Positions 1-6,456 are shown, numbered from the stretch's first letter. The stretch: 16,454 bases of DNA from Croceibacterium_A sp044506565 (GCA_044506565.1 JBIQKN010000058.1:1-16454); one strand, 5' to 3'. Translations and numbers: made by a program. Notes: generated from the sequence alone by a model not told the origin.

Positions 1-171
1 GGCACCGGGAGCGCCGGGGATATGCAGGGCGGGCTCGATGGCCGCCCCGCGCGAGCCGTGCGCCGCCAGCCACTTCGGGAGGAGCGCGCCGAAGCCCAGC
101 GCCGCCCCGGCGATCGCCCAGGCCTTCATCGCCTCGATCGTCGCGGCGTCGGGCGGCGGAAAATCGAACAC
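1..171 (-). CDS. partial protein of unknown function, runs off the left edge
   Basis: An open frame reads without a stop from a GTG at 169-171 down to base 1 (57 codons). It starts VFDFPPPDAATIEAMKAWAI and is followed by an Ala/Gly/Leu-rich stretch. The GTG lies 17 nt after the stop of the preceding minus-strand gene, with a purine-rich AGGGCAGG-like ribosome site just upstream, which suggests an operon with that membrane protein. An ATG at 127-129 (MKAWAIAGAALGFGALLPKW) is an alternative start and would place a hydrophobic, signal-like segment at the N-terminus. I do not recognise the family and only the N-terminus is visible. That it is a real gene is an inference from the open frame and tight spacing. 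Confidence 0.45.
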   Translation of the reverse strand, partial: MFDFPPPDAATIEAMKAWAIAGAALGFGALLPKWLAAHGSRGAAIEPALHIPGAPGA

Positions 172-187
172 GCGCCTGCCCTCCCCC

Positions 188-703
188 TCAGAACACCACC
201 GCCACCATGAACAGGACCAGTGCCACGACGATCACCGCCAGGCCGAAGCCGAGCACGGCCTCGCGCTCGGCGAAGAAGCCGCGCAGCGCGGTGATCGTGC
301 CGTCCTTGCGCCGCATTTCGGGCGGGTCGTTAAGCCAGCGCCAGAGGCCGAGCAGGAACACCGCCGCGCCGAGCAGCAGCTCGCCGATCTGCAGCCAGCC
401 CTCGAGGCCCCGTTCCATGAACCACGCGAAGATCGCCCCGAGTCCGCCGGCGGCCAGCGATCCGGAGACGAGCCGGGTCGGATCGAGCGGCGGCTGGTCT
501 TCGCCTATCTCAAGCAGATGCTCGTTCAGTTCCTCGCGCAAGATCCAGGGATTTCGCGCGAGCCTGCGTTCGAGCCGCCAACGGTACCATGCCCGCTGGA
601 GGTGGCCGGCCGTACCTAGGAGCGCTGCCACAACGCATCCGCCGGCGAAGACGCCCCAGACGGTCGCGCTGGGCCAATCGAGACTTGCGAGAACCTCCCC
701 CAC
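188..703 (-). CDS. four-helix integral membrane protein, unknown function
   Basis: A 171-residue protein starting at a GTG (complement of 701-703). Hydrophobic segments lie at about residues 13-35, 82-97, 105-124 and 149-171. Between the first two is a charged, probably cytoplasmic segment (about 40-78) rich in Arg, Glu and Trp, containing NPWILREELNEHLLEIGE. The protein ends inside its last hydrophobic segment (VALVLFMVAVVF). No catalytic motif is visible and I do not recognise a named family. The start is supported by a -10-like TAGGCT exactly 12 nt upstream with a TTGAAG box 16 bp further, so the mRNA may be leaderless. The partial gene at the left edge follows 17 nt after its stop. Confidence 0.75.
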   Translation of the reverse strand: MGEVLASLDWPSATVWGVFAGGCVVAALLGTAGHLQRAWYRWRLERRLARNPWILREELNEHLLEIGEDQPPLDPTRLVSGSLAAGGLGAIFAWFMERGLEGWLQIGELLLGAAVFLLGLWRWLNDPPEMRRKDGTITALRGFFAEREAVLGFGLAVIVVALVLFMVAVVF

Positions 704-737
704 GCCGGCAGCCTAGCGCGCGGCGCGGCGGCTTCAA
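704..737 (-). promoter_or_regulatory. candidate leaderless promoter of the 188-703 gene
   Basis: On the minus strand TTGAAG (732-737), a 16 bp spacer and TAGGCT (710-715) are followed by six bases and the GTG start. The T of TAGGCT is 12 nt before the start codon, so a start of transcription at the G of GTG is expected. No Shine-Dalgarno is seen. This is inference from position and sequence. Confidence 0.5.
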
Positions 738-739
738 GC

Positions 740-765
740 GGAACGAATCCGCCCGGCCGCGCATT
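740..765 (+). promoter_or_regulatory. possible EcfG-type (general stress) promoter
   Basis: GGAAC at 740-744 is followed by 17 bp and CATT at 762-765. This resembles the alphaproteobacterial EcfG consensus GGAAC-N16/17-CGTT with one mismatch in the second box. It would give a leader of about 55 nt ahead of the small protein gene at 829. The match is short and could be chance. Confidence 0.25.
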
Positions 766-828
766 GCGAGGGAGAGGGCGGCGGTCCGGCATTCGCCGGA
801 GCCTTGTCCCGCCCGAGGAGCACCGGCC

Positions 829-1152
829 ATGTGGACGCTACATTCGCAGCAGCAGCAGCGCGGCGCGCAGCTGCACGCGCGCGCGGGCCGGCCGCGCCAG
901 CCGGGCGAGGCGCCCGAGGACGCGGTCGCCGGGCGCGAGGCGCAGGATCACGAGCACGCGGCGGAGGATGTCGCCGGAGAGCAGCCGCAGCCGGGCGAGA
1001 GCCCGGCGAGCCGGATCGAGGATCGCGACGGGGACATTACCCCGACGGCGCCGGACCCGCGCGCCTCGTGGGACGACGTTGTCCAGCCCGAGCGGCGCGA
1101 GAGCCCGGATGGGCCGCCGTGGGATGAGGAGCCGTTGCCCGAAGGCAAGTAG
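829..1152 (+). CDS. small hydrophilic, Pro/Glu/Arg-rich protein, unknown function
   Basis: A 107-residue protein beginning MWTLHSQQQQRGAQLHARAG and ending PPWDEEPLPEGK. I chose the ATG at 829 because GAGGAG (815-820) lies 8 nt upstream. The composition is very polar: Gln, Pro, Glu, Asp, Arg and Ala dominate, with no hydrophobic segment, signal peptide or cysteine, so it is probably a soluble, largely disordered protein. The stop is 11 nt before a second small polar gene whose ribosome site overlaps this stop, so the two are likely co-transcribed. A possible EcfG-like promoter lies about 65 nt upstream. I do not recognise the family. Confidence 0.6.
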   Translation: MWTLHSQQQQRGAQLHARAGRPRQPGEAPEDAVAGREAQDHEHAAEDVAGEQPQPGESPASRIEDRDGDITPTAPDPRASWDDVVQPERRESPDGPPWDEEPLPEGK

Positions 1153-1163
1153 GGAGTCGCAAG

Positions 1164-1325
1164 ATGGGCGAGTACGAACCGCACGATTCGCGCAACGTCA
1201 CCCAGACGCAGCAACGCGCGCCCGGCGAGCCGCCGAGGACCGGGCCGCGGGAAGCGGAGACGCGGAAAAGCGGGAAGGCCGACCAGGCTGCCGGAAAGGG
1301 GCAGCAGGCACCGGACAAGCAGTAG
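1164..1325 (+). CDS. 53-residue hydrophilic protein, unknown function
   Basis: The frame encodes MGEYEPHDSRNVTQTQQRAP followed by a Gly/Pro/Arg/Glu/Lys-rich tail ending QQAPDKQ, with two consecutive TAG triplets at 1323-1328. A GGGAG ribosome site at 1152-1156, overlapping the stop of the upstream small gene, is 7 nt from the ATG. The protein is highly charged, lacks hydrophobic segments and is probably disordered. The N-terminal MGEYEPHDSRNVT pattern resembles, from memory, short conserved hypothetical proteins of sphingomonads; I could not verify this. Together with the 829 gene it forms a two-gene unit of small polar proteins. Confidence 0.6.
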   Translation: MGEYEPHDSRNVTQTQQRAPGEPPRTGPREAETRKSGKADQAAGKGQQAPDKQ

Positions 1326-1327
1326 TA

Positions 1328-1340
1328 GGGGCCTGGCCCC
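1328..1340. terminator. possible bidirectional terminator hairpin
   Basis: GGGGCCTGGCCCC forms a 5 bp G/C stem with a 3 nt loop, in the 20 bp gap between convergent genes (stops at 1325 and 1346). There is no T-tract, so intrinsic termination would be weak. Confidence 0.3.
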
Positions 1341-1345
1341 CTGGC

Positions 1346-1645
1346 TCAGCGGCGCTCGGGCTTGTTGAAGCGGCGGAGGATTTCGAGCGCGGCGAGCAGC
1401 GGGGTCGACCACAGCCAGGTCGCCAGCGCGGCTTCGACCCAGCCGCGGTTCTCGGGCAGGTGGACGCTGCACTGGTAAAGGCTGACGAACCCGTCGGGGC
1501 GGCAGGTCGAGGGCCAGTAGGCCCGCGAGAACAGGAACGCGCCGAGCAACAGCCAGCAGATCTGCGTGAAATACAGCGCGAAATAGCGGCTCGTGGCCAC
1601 TTCCGCCTGCCCGTGCAGGAAGGTGTTGCGCGTATTGACCTGCAT
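1346..1645 (-). CDS. small two-helix membrane protein, unknown function
   Basis: A 99-residue protein starting MQVNTRNTFLHGQAEVATSR. Hydrophobic segments are at about residues 22-44 (FALYFTQICWLLLGAFLFSR) and 70-90 (VEAALATWLWSTPLLAALEI). Between them is a polar loop with two cysteines (C53 and C64; TCRPDG and YQCSVH), which could form an extracytoplasmic disulfide. The C-terminus is basic (LRRFNKPERR) and probably cytoplasmic. The family is not recognised. The start is supported by TAGGGC 12 nt upstream, fitting a leaderless transcript, and there is no Shine-Dalgarno. It lies 75 nt downstream of a lipoprotein gene on the same strand. Confidence 0.65.
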   Translation of the reverse strand: MQVNTRNTFLHGQAEVATSRYFALYFTQICWLLLGAFLFSRAYWPSTCRPDGFVSLYQCSVHLPENRGWVEAALATWLWSTPLLAALEILRRFNKPERR

Positions 1646-1657
1646 CGCCCCGCCCTA
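1646..1657 (-). promoter_or_regulatory. -10-like element 12 nt before the 1645 start
   Basis: On the minus strand TAGGGC (1652-1657) is followed by six bases and the ATG. The T is exactly 12 nt upstream of the A of ATG, the canonical -12 position if the mRNA begins at the start codon. No clear -35 TTG box is found at 16-18 bp. Confidence 0.4.
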
Positions 1658-1720
1658 GCACGCGAACGGTAAAGAGTTCGTTACCGCACCGCTTCGGCCA
1701 TTGAAATCAGGCGAAGAATC

Positions 1721-2011
1721 CTAGTCGCCGGACTTCTTCGAACGGAAATGCGAGCCGCCGCCGAGCACGCAGACGCCGAGGAAGAAGCCGAAATCGTACC
1801 ACCCGCCGGTGTTGGGCACCGCGTAGACGGCGATGTCGGGATCGAACAGCGAGCCGATCCAGGCGAACGGGAACACGAACCCGTGCCACAGCCCCCACCA
1901 GAAGCCCGGCGTGCCGGAGGTCTGCGCGACTCCCTCGGACACCTGCCGCGCGCAGGCGGCGAGGAGCAGCAGCAGGCCGACCGTGGCGGCGGTGCGAAGC
2001 GATCGAGACAT
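1721..2011 (-). CDS. small lipoprotein with conserved aromatic segment
   Basis: A 96-residue protein with a classic lipoprotein signal: basic MSRSLR, hydrophobic VGLLLLLAA and lipobox LAAC with lipidated C20. The mature part holds an aromatic block, GFWWGLWHGFVFPFAWIGSL (residues 36-55), and a hydrophobic segment around 71-84 (WYDFGFFLGVCVLG). It ends in a polar basic tail. I chose the ATG at 2009-2011 because a strong GAGGGGAGGG ribosome site precedes it and the signal peptide starts there, although the frame stays open far upstream. The FWWGLWHGF...WIGSLF pattern resembles small conserved proteins seen in many proteobacteria (from memory); function unknown. Probably anchored on the periplasmic side of a membrane. 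Confidence 0.75.
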   Translation of the reverse strand: MSRSLRTAATVGLLLLLAACARQVSEGVAQTSGTPGFWWGLWHGFVFPFAWIGSLFDPDIAVYAVPNTGGWYDFGFFLGVCVLGGGSHFRSKKSGD

Positions 2012-2140
2012 GCGGTGCCCTCCCCTCTCGTAGCGAAGATGGACCATGGCTCGCCCCGGCGCAATCCGCGTCCGCAGGAAAGTCGTCGGCGTCAATGCCG
2101 CGAAAGTGCGCCGCCCTTTCAGACGCGAAAGGGAGGATGG

Positions 2141-2254
2141 CGCCTGGCGCTCCTGCGCGGCCGCGAAGCGTTGCCGGGCGTCGGCCTCGGTCGCGTCGCG
2201 GCGAAGGCGACGGGCGATCGGCCGCGCCGGCGAGGCGCGGGCGCAGGCTTTCAT
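2141..2254 (-). pseudogene. possible N-terminal remnant of a DUF559 endonuclease-like gene
   Basis: A minus-strand frame starting at ATG 2252-2254 reads MKACARASPARPIARRLRRD and then ATEADARQRFAAAQERQ. The ARRLRRDATEA-R pattern resembles the start of DUF559 (very-short-patch-repair-like) proteins, which typically read RARRLRR-x-x-T-x-A-E-x-x-LW. The expected downstream core (FRRQ-P-I-G...ADF...EIDG-x-x-H) is absent, so if real this is a truncated relic. A GC-rich hairpin sits just upstream. The similarity is short, Arg-rich and recalled rather than computed. Confidence 0.28.
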
Positions 2255-2270
2255 GTCCGGGGCGCCCTCA

Positions 2271-2295
2271 TCCCTCCCACTCCGGGGGAGAGGGA
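2271..2295. repeat. imperfect GC-rich hairpin, possible dispersed repeat
   Basis: TCCCTC (2271-2276) pairs with GAGGGA (2290-2295), with further partial pairing inside around a CCG loop. The phrase CCCTC...CTCCGGGGGAGAGGGA resembles dispersed intergenic palindromes common in GC-rich proteobacteria. It is far from any stop codon, so a terminator role is unlikely. Confidence 0.4.
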
Positions 2296-2492
2296 CTGGG
2301 GGCTCTTGTCCCGCTCCCACCGGCGACGATGAGCGCCGCGCGTGAGAAAGGGTCGGCGCCACGGTCCTGTGTAGCATCGACGGAGCCGAGATGTGCTCGA
2401 ACCGTGTCCGATCCTGAGCAGCTTTCGCGTCCGCGCATCGGAGTTCGGGGCATCCATTTGCCGCGCGGTGCGTTGGAGGTGCAACGGCCCTG

Positions 2493-2834
2493 ATGAACAG
2501 AGGAGCCCCCGTGGACACTATCGCACCTTATCAGCCGTTGTTGTGGATCTCGGCGCTGGTGTTCCTGCTGACGGCAGGCTGGCTGATCGCCAACCTCGGG
2601 GCGGCGGTGGCGCTGTTCGCGCGGCGCGGGCCGCAGCATGGGCACCTCCAGGCCGACGGCCGCGGACGGGGCCGGCGGGCGCCGCGGTGGACGGTCGTGC
2701 TGGCGCTGGCGCTGCACGTCGCGAGCATCGCCGGGATCGTCTATGCGGTGGCCGCGGCGACCTGGCAGACGACCGACACCGCGCCGGGGCGCGAGGGCCT
2801 GCCCGGCGAGATGGAGCCGCTGCCCGACAACTGA
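2493..2834 (+). CDS. small two-helix membrane protein, unknown function
   Basis: A 113-residue protein with hydrophobic segments at about residues 16-43 (LLWISALVFLLTAGWLIANL onward) and 67-88 (TVVLALALHVASIAGIVYAV). They are joined by a basic Gly/Arg-rich loop (GRGRGRRAPR), likely cytoplasmic, so both termini are probably outside. The C-terminus is acidic (PGEMEPLPDN). Two starts are possible. The ATG at 2493 has GGAGGT 12 nt upstream, a long spacing. The GTG at 2511 (VDTIAPYQPLL) has AGAGGAG 5 nt upstream, closer to ideal. I keep the ATG but cannot exclude the GTG. Family not recognised. It converges on the DUF6624 gene with a 30 bp gap. Confidence 0.65.
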   Translation: MNRGAPVDTIAPYQPLLWISALVFLLTAGWLIANLGAAVALFARRGPQHGHLQADGRGRGRRAPRWTVVLALALHVASIAGIVYAVAAATWQTTDTAPGREGLPGEMEPLPDN

Positions 2835-2864
2835 CGCGCGATCGCCGGCTCGTCCGGGTTGACC

Positions 2865-3854
2865 CTAGCAGGGCCCCCGAGCGTTCATCTCGGCGACATA
2901 GTCCGCCAGCGGGACCATCCCCACCGCGGCACGCCAAGCGTCGACCTGCTCGGCGTCTTCGATCTGCAACGCCTCACGCGATCCGCCGCGGCAGCTCAAC
3001 TGCGTGCCGTAGCGCTGAGTGCCTGAGAGCTTGAGCGACACCCGGTCGGACAGAATCGCGAAGTTGGCCGCGTGCGCCTCCCCGGTCGCAGCCAACGGTT
3101 CCATCAGCTGGAGCGCATGGAGCTGGAAGGCGGGATCCATATCGGCGTGCTGGGCGATGAGCCAGGCGGCGTTCGCGCTCCGTGGCCCCACTTCGGAAAC
3201 GGTCGGCCAGCCATGTTCGGCCACGTGCGCCTTGAGCCACTCCGTGTTGTCAAGGTCGAGCGCCATGACTGCGTCGGTCATCAGGTCTCTCAGCACGGCG
3301 TTTTCGGCATCGCTGACGTCGGCGAAAGGTCCTTCACGCCGCCACACGAGCACCAGAGAGTTGCGCAGGAGCTGATCGCCGAACCTGCGCGCCAGCAACT
3401 GCTCGCCGAGCGTCTGGGCGTTCGACGCGGCGACGCGGCGCGCCTGATCGGCTGCCGCCATGTAGCTGGCGAACACCGGCGCGACTCGTGCGCTCGCCGC
3501 CTCGAGCTGCTCGAAGTCCGCGAAAGCCTCGAGCCTGGGCGGGAAGGCCTCGCGGCACAGCTGCGACCCGCCATAGGTCATCTCATCGTCCGGCAAGACT
3601 TCGCCGAGCGCGGCCACTTCCGCCCTTGCCGCCGTGCGGGCCTCGGCGAAGCAGGCGTCGCGCCAGGCGACGATCGATTGGTATGCGGCCTTGTCTTCGG
3701 GGCCGGCCTCGGCGAAGGCGCCGCGCGCCCATCCGTAGTCGCCGGCCCGCAACGCGCCGTCCTCGACATAGGGAGCGAGCGCGGCAGGAGGCTCGGCGGC
3801 GAGGACCGGCGTGGCCGACAGCAGCGCAGCGCCCAGGAAAGCGAAACCCTTCAT
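2865..3854 (-). CDS. secreted DUF6624-domain protein
   Basis: A 329-residue protein with a signal peptide (MKGFAFLGAALLSATPVLAA, cleavage near residue 20), so periplasmic or secreted. I chose the ATG at 3852-3854 because a GGAGGG ribosome site lies 7 nt upstream and the signal peptide begins there; the frame is open 31 codons further. The N-terminal part is Ala/Glu-rich and helical. The C-terminal part carries conserved-looking blocks HGWPT (214-218), AWLIAQHADMDPAFQ (230-244), ILSDRVSLKLSG (267-278) and RYGTQ (281-285). This pattern fits my recollection of the DUF6624 family, whose function is unknown. It lies 120 bp downstream of nrdA on the same strand; no functional link is evident. Confidence 0.75.
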   Translation of the reverse strand: MKGFAFLGAALLSATPVLAAEPPAALAPYVEDGALRAGDYGWARGAFAEAGPEDKAAYQSIVAWRDACFAEARTAARAEVAALGEVLPDDEMTYGGSQLCREAFPPRLEAFADFEQLEAASARVAPVFASYMAAADQARRVAASNAQTLGEQLLARRFGDQLLRNSLVLVWRREGPFADVSDAENAVLRDLMTDAVMALDLDNTEWLKAHVAEHGWPTVSEVGPRSANAAWLIAQHADMDPAFQLHALQLMEPLAATGEAHAANFAILSDRVSLKLSGTQRYGTQLSCRGGSREALQIEDAEQVDAWRAAVGMVPLADYVAEMNARGPC

Positions 3855-3882
3855 GGCATGCCCTCCAAGCGGACGGGCCGAA

Positions 3883-3900
3883 CCTACCGCCGCCGGCAGG
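3883..3900 (-). terminator. weak hairpin downstream of nrdA
   Basis: CCTACCG (3883-3889) and CGGCAGG (3894-3900) form a 7 bp stem including one G-U pair, with a 4 nt loop, between the nrdA stop and the DUF6624 ribosome site. On the minus strand it is followed only by TT, so it could be an attenuating rather than a full terminator. Confidence 0.25.
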
Positions 3901-3974
3901 CGGGGCAAGGGCGTGGCTTCATTCTGTCCTGCCGGGTGCCGCTGCAACGACCCGTTCGGCGGAACCGACGACCG

Positions 3975-5993
3975 CTACTGGCAGGCGAGGCATTCCTCGT
4001 AGTCGGTCTTCTCGCCGCCGAGGTCGTATTTCGGCAGCTCGGCGGTGTTGTCGGCCTCGACCCCGCCGGCGAACCCGGCGCGCTGCACCGACTTCGAGCG
4101 CAGGTAGTAGAGCGACTTGATGCCCTTCTCCCACGCCTGGAAGTGCAGCATCATCAGGTCCCACTTGTCGACGTCGGCCGGGATGAACAGGTTCAGGCTC
4201 TGCGCCTGGTCGATGTAGGGCGCGCGGTCGGCGGCGAATTCGAGCAGCCAGCGCTGGTCGATCTCGAAGCTGGTCTTGAACACCGCCTTTTCCTCGGGCG
4301 TGAGGAAGTCGAGGTGCTGGACCGAGCCGCCCTTCTCGAGGATCGAGTTCCACACCGCGGTCGAATCCTTCGACTTCGCCTTGAGCACCTTCTCGAGATA
4401 GGGGTTCTTGACCACGAAGCTGCCGGACAGCGTCTTGTGGGTGTAGATGTTGGCCGGGATCGGCTCGATGCAGGCGCTGGTGCCGCCGCAGATGATGCTG
4501 ATCGAGGCGGTCGGGGCGATCGCCATCTTGCAGCTGAACCGCTCCATCACGCCCATTTCCTCGGCGTCGGGGCAGGCGCCGCGCTCTTCGGCGAGGACCA
4601 TCGAGGCCTCGTTGGCCTTGGCGCTGATGTGCTGGAACATCTTGAGGTTCCAGACCTTGGCCATCGGGCTCTCGAAGCCGATGTTCTTCGACTGCAGAAA
4701 CGAGTGGAAGCCCATCACGCCCATGCCGACCGAGCGCTCGCGGCTGGCCGAGTACTTGGCGCGGGCCATCTCGTCGGGCGCGCGGTCGATGTAGTCCTGC
4801 AGCACGTTGTCGAGGAAACGCATGACATCCTCGATGAAACGCTTGTCGCCGTTCCACTCGTCCCACTTCTCGAGGTTGAGCGAGCTCAGGCAGCACACCG
4901 CGGTGCGGTCGTTGCCGAGGTGGTCGCGGCCCGTGGGCAGAGTGATTTCCGAGCACAGGTTCGAGGTCGAGACCTTGAGCCCGAGCTCGCGGTGATGCCG
5001 GGGCATCATCCGGTTCACGGTGTCGGAGAACACGATGTACGGCTCGCCGGTGGCGAGGCGGGTCTCGACCAGTTTCTGGAACAGCGAGCGCGCGTCGACC
5101 TTGCTGCGCACCGAGCCGTCCTTGGGCGACCTGAGCTCCCACTCCTCGCCCGCGCGCACGGCTTCCATGAACGCGTCGGACACGAGCACGCCGTGGTGCA
5201 GGTTGAGCGCCTTGCGGTTGAAATCGCCCGACGGCTTGCGGATCTCGAGGAACTCCTCGATCTCGGGGTGCGAGATGTCGAGGTAGCAGGCGGCCGAGCC
5301 GCGGCGCAGCGAGCCCTGGCTGATCGCCAGCGTCAGGCTGTCCATCACGCGCACGAACGGGATGATGCCGCTGGTCTTGCCATTGAGGCCGACCGGCTCG
5401 CCGATCCCGCGCACGTTGCCCCAGTAGGTGCCGATGCCGCCGCCGCGGCTGGCCAGCCAGACGTTCTCGTTCCAGGTGCCGACGATGCCCTCGAGGCTGT
5501 CGTCGACCGAGTTGAGGTAGCACGAGATCGGCAGCCCGCGGTTGGTGCCGCCGTTCGACAGCACCGGGGTCGCCGGCATGAACCACAGCTTGGAGATGTA
5601 GTCGTAGAGCCGCTGCGCGTGCTCGGCATCGTCGGCGTAGCAGTCGGCGACGCGCGCGAAGAGGTCCTGGAAGCTCTCGCCGGGCAGCAGGTAGCGGTCG
5701 GTCAGCGTCTCCTTGCCGAAATCGGTCAGCAGGTCGTCGCGGCTCGGATCGGTCTCGATCGCGAAGCGCCGCGGGTTGACCGCCTTCGAATCCGCCTCGG
5801 CGGCGGACGCGGCCTTGACCGCCTCGGCCATCGCGCCGGCGGCCGCCTCGGCCACGAGCGCCTCGCTGCCCTGGTCCTTCCTGTCCATCGTCACTGCCTT
5901 GCCGTCTTTCTTCGCCGGGACGTCCGCTTCGAGCGTGGCCGCACTGCCGTTGTCGAGATCCATCGCCGCTTCGTCCCCGTTGCGAAATTCCAT
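3975..5993 (-). CDS. nrdA: class I ribonucleoside-diphosphate reductase, alpha subunit
   Basis: The catalytic subunit that reduces ribonucleoside diphosphates to deoxyribonucleotides in the cytoplasm with the radical-bearing NrdB. Length is 672 residues. Visible key residues: C158 in ISCYLN and C367 or C368 in AVCCLSSLN (redox pair), N345-C347-E349 in STSNLCSEITLP (thiyl radical centre), Y629-Y630 in KSLYYLRSKS (radical transfer) and C668/C671 in the tail EECLACQ (disulfide relay). Residues 1-75 are Ala/Asp/Glu/Lys-rich without an ATP-cone signature, so the overall activity site may be missing. The ATG at 5991-5993 is preceded by only a weak GGGGGCGG ribosome site; M11 is an alternative start. 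No nrdB is adjacent in the window: the next gene downstream encodes a DUF6624 protein. The 523 bp upstream gap holds a promoter and paired half-sites. Confidence 0.95.
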   Translation of the reverse strand: MEFRNGDEAAMDLDNGSAATLEADVPAKKDGKAVTMDRKDQGSEALVAEAAAGAMAEAVKAASAAEADSKAVNPRRFAIETDPSRDDLLTDFGKETLTDRYLLPGESFQDLFARVADCYADDAEHAQRLYDYISKLWFMPATPVLSNGGTNRGLPISCYLNSVDDSLEGIVGTWNENVWLASRGGGIGTYWGNVRGIGEPVGLNGKTSGIIPFVRVMDSLTLAISQGSLRRGSAACYLDISHPEIEEFLEIRKPSGDFNRKALNLHHGVLVSDAFMEAVRAGEEWELRSPKDGSVRSKVDARSLFQKLVETRLATGEPYIVFSDTVNRMMPRHHRELGLKVSTSNLCSEITLPTGRDHLGNDRTAVCCLSSLNLEKWDEWNGDKRFIEDVMRFLDNVLQDYIDRAPDEMARAKYSASRERSVGMGVMGFHSFLQSKNIGFESPMAKVWNLKMFQHISAKANEASMVLAEERGACPDAEEMGVMERFSCKMAIAPTASISIICGGTSACIEPIPANIYTHKTLSGSFVVKNPYLEKVLKAKSKDSTAVWNSILEKGGSVQHLDFLTPEEKAVFKTSFEIDQRWLLEFAADRAPYIDQAQSLNLFIPADVDKWDLMMLHFQAWEKGIKSLYYLRSKSVQRAGFAGGVEADNTAELPKYDLGGEKTDYEECLACQ

Positions 5994-6203
5994 CGTCTGC
6001 CGCCCCCGATCGCTCTCGTCCGATGCCGGACTGGTGTCCCGATGTTCCGCATGTGTTCGAATCGGCGGGCGCGTGCCAGCCTACCAATCCGCATGCGGCA
6101 GCGGGGAAAAACTTATCCCCCGCCGTGCTCCTGCCGGGCCTTGCGCGGGGTGCCTGCGGCCTTCGAATCCGGGTGACGGCGCGGCTCCGGCGCGGTCATG
6201 CGG

Positions 6204-6253
6204 AATCTAGGTCTTGTGGGTACCCTCTGCAACCCGACCACAAGATTTATGAA
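6204..6253 (-). promoter_or_regulatory. candidate NrdR-like operator upstream of nrdA
   Basis: CTTGTGG (6213-6219) and CCACAAG (6238-6244) form a perfect 7 bp inverted repeat separated by 18 bp. Each arm can be extended to a degenerate 16-mer (6204-6219 and 6238-6253) sharing about 10-11 positions with the NrdR box ACACWATATNTWGTGT. The centres are 34 bp apart, slightly more than the 31-32 bp usual for paired NrdR boxes. The regulator identity is therefore uncertain. Confidence 0.35.
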
Positions 6254-6275
6254 TCGGAGCGGAATCGCGATCAAG
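6247..6275 (-). promoter_or_regulatory. candidate nrdA promoter
   Basis: On the minus strand TTGATC is followed by about 17 bp and CATAAA, directly abutting the CTTGTGG arm of the inverted repeat. This is one of the best sigma-70-like box pairs in the gap and would give a leader of about 250 nt. A repressor bound to the repeat would occlude it. Confidence 0.4.
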
Positions 6276-6380
6276 AGGGTTAAGCGCGCGTTAAGCCACC
6301 CGAGGGCTGCAAATACCGGGTGTGCCACCTGCCCAATACACCGCGACGCGCGGGCAAACCGTCACTCGCGAGCGGCGCAA

Positions 6381-6395
6381 GAGTCAAAATGACTC
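6381..6395. promoter_or_regulatory. short perfect inverted repeat, possible operator
   Basis: GAGTCA-AAA-TGACTC: two perfect 6 bp arms with a 3 nt centre, followed by TGTCG and an A-tract. The stem is short and no T-tract follows, so an operator is likelier than a terminator. It lies about 120 bp upstream of pcm. The bound factor is unknown. Confidence 0.3.
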
Positions 6396-6428
6396 TGTCG
6401 AAAAAAATCTGTGCGTTGCGCGGCCGTG

Positions 6429-6456
6429 AATCTTCCGAATCCGGCTCGGCAAGATT
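6429..6456 (+). promoter_or_regulatory. bulged hairpin in the pcm upstream region
   Basis: AATCTT-CCGA (6429-6438) pairs with TCGG-C-AAGATT (6446-6456), a 10 bp stem with one bulged C and a 7 nt loop. It lies 60 nt before the pcm start. It could be an operator or, if transcribed, a leader structure. Confidence 0.3.

Larger units (their letters stand above)
2012..2492. other. 481 bp gap without a convincing intact gene
   Basis: This gap between divergent genes holds the lipoprotein ribosome site at its left end, a possible DUF559 remnant (2141-2254, minus) and an imperfect GC-rich hairpin (2271-2295). GGAGGT at 2475-2480 is a ribosome site for the gene at 2493. Long open frames cross it on both strands but look like high-GC shadows, with Arg/Pro/Ser-rich composition and no domain. 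Confidence 0.5.

Noticed and set aside
6104..6121. A DnaA-box-like TTATCCCC in the nrdA leader
   Set aside because: It matches about 7 of 9 positions of TTATCCACA, occurs only once, and lies far from the candidate promoter; the surrounding GGGGA/TCCCC hairpin explains the sequence equally well.
3072..6176. A 1034-codon open frame on the plus strand across nrdA
   Set aside because: It is the antisense shadow of nrdA and the DUF6624 gene: it is rich in His/Arg/Val/Leu typical of a complementary GC-rich frame and has no domain, while the minus strand carries unmistakable NrdA motifs.
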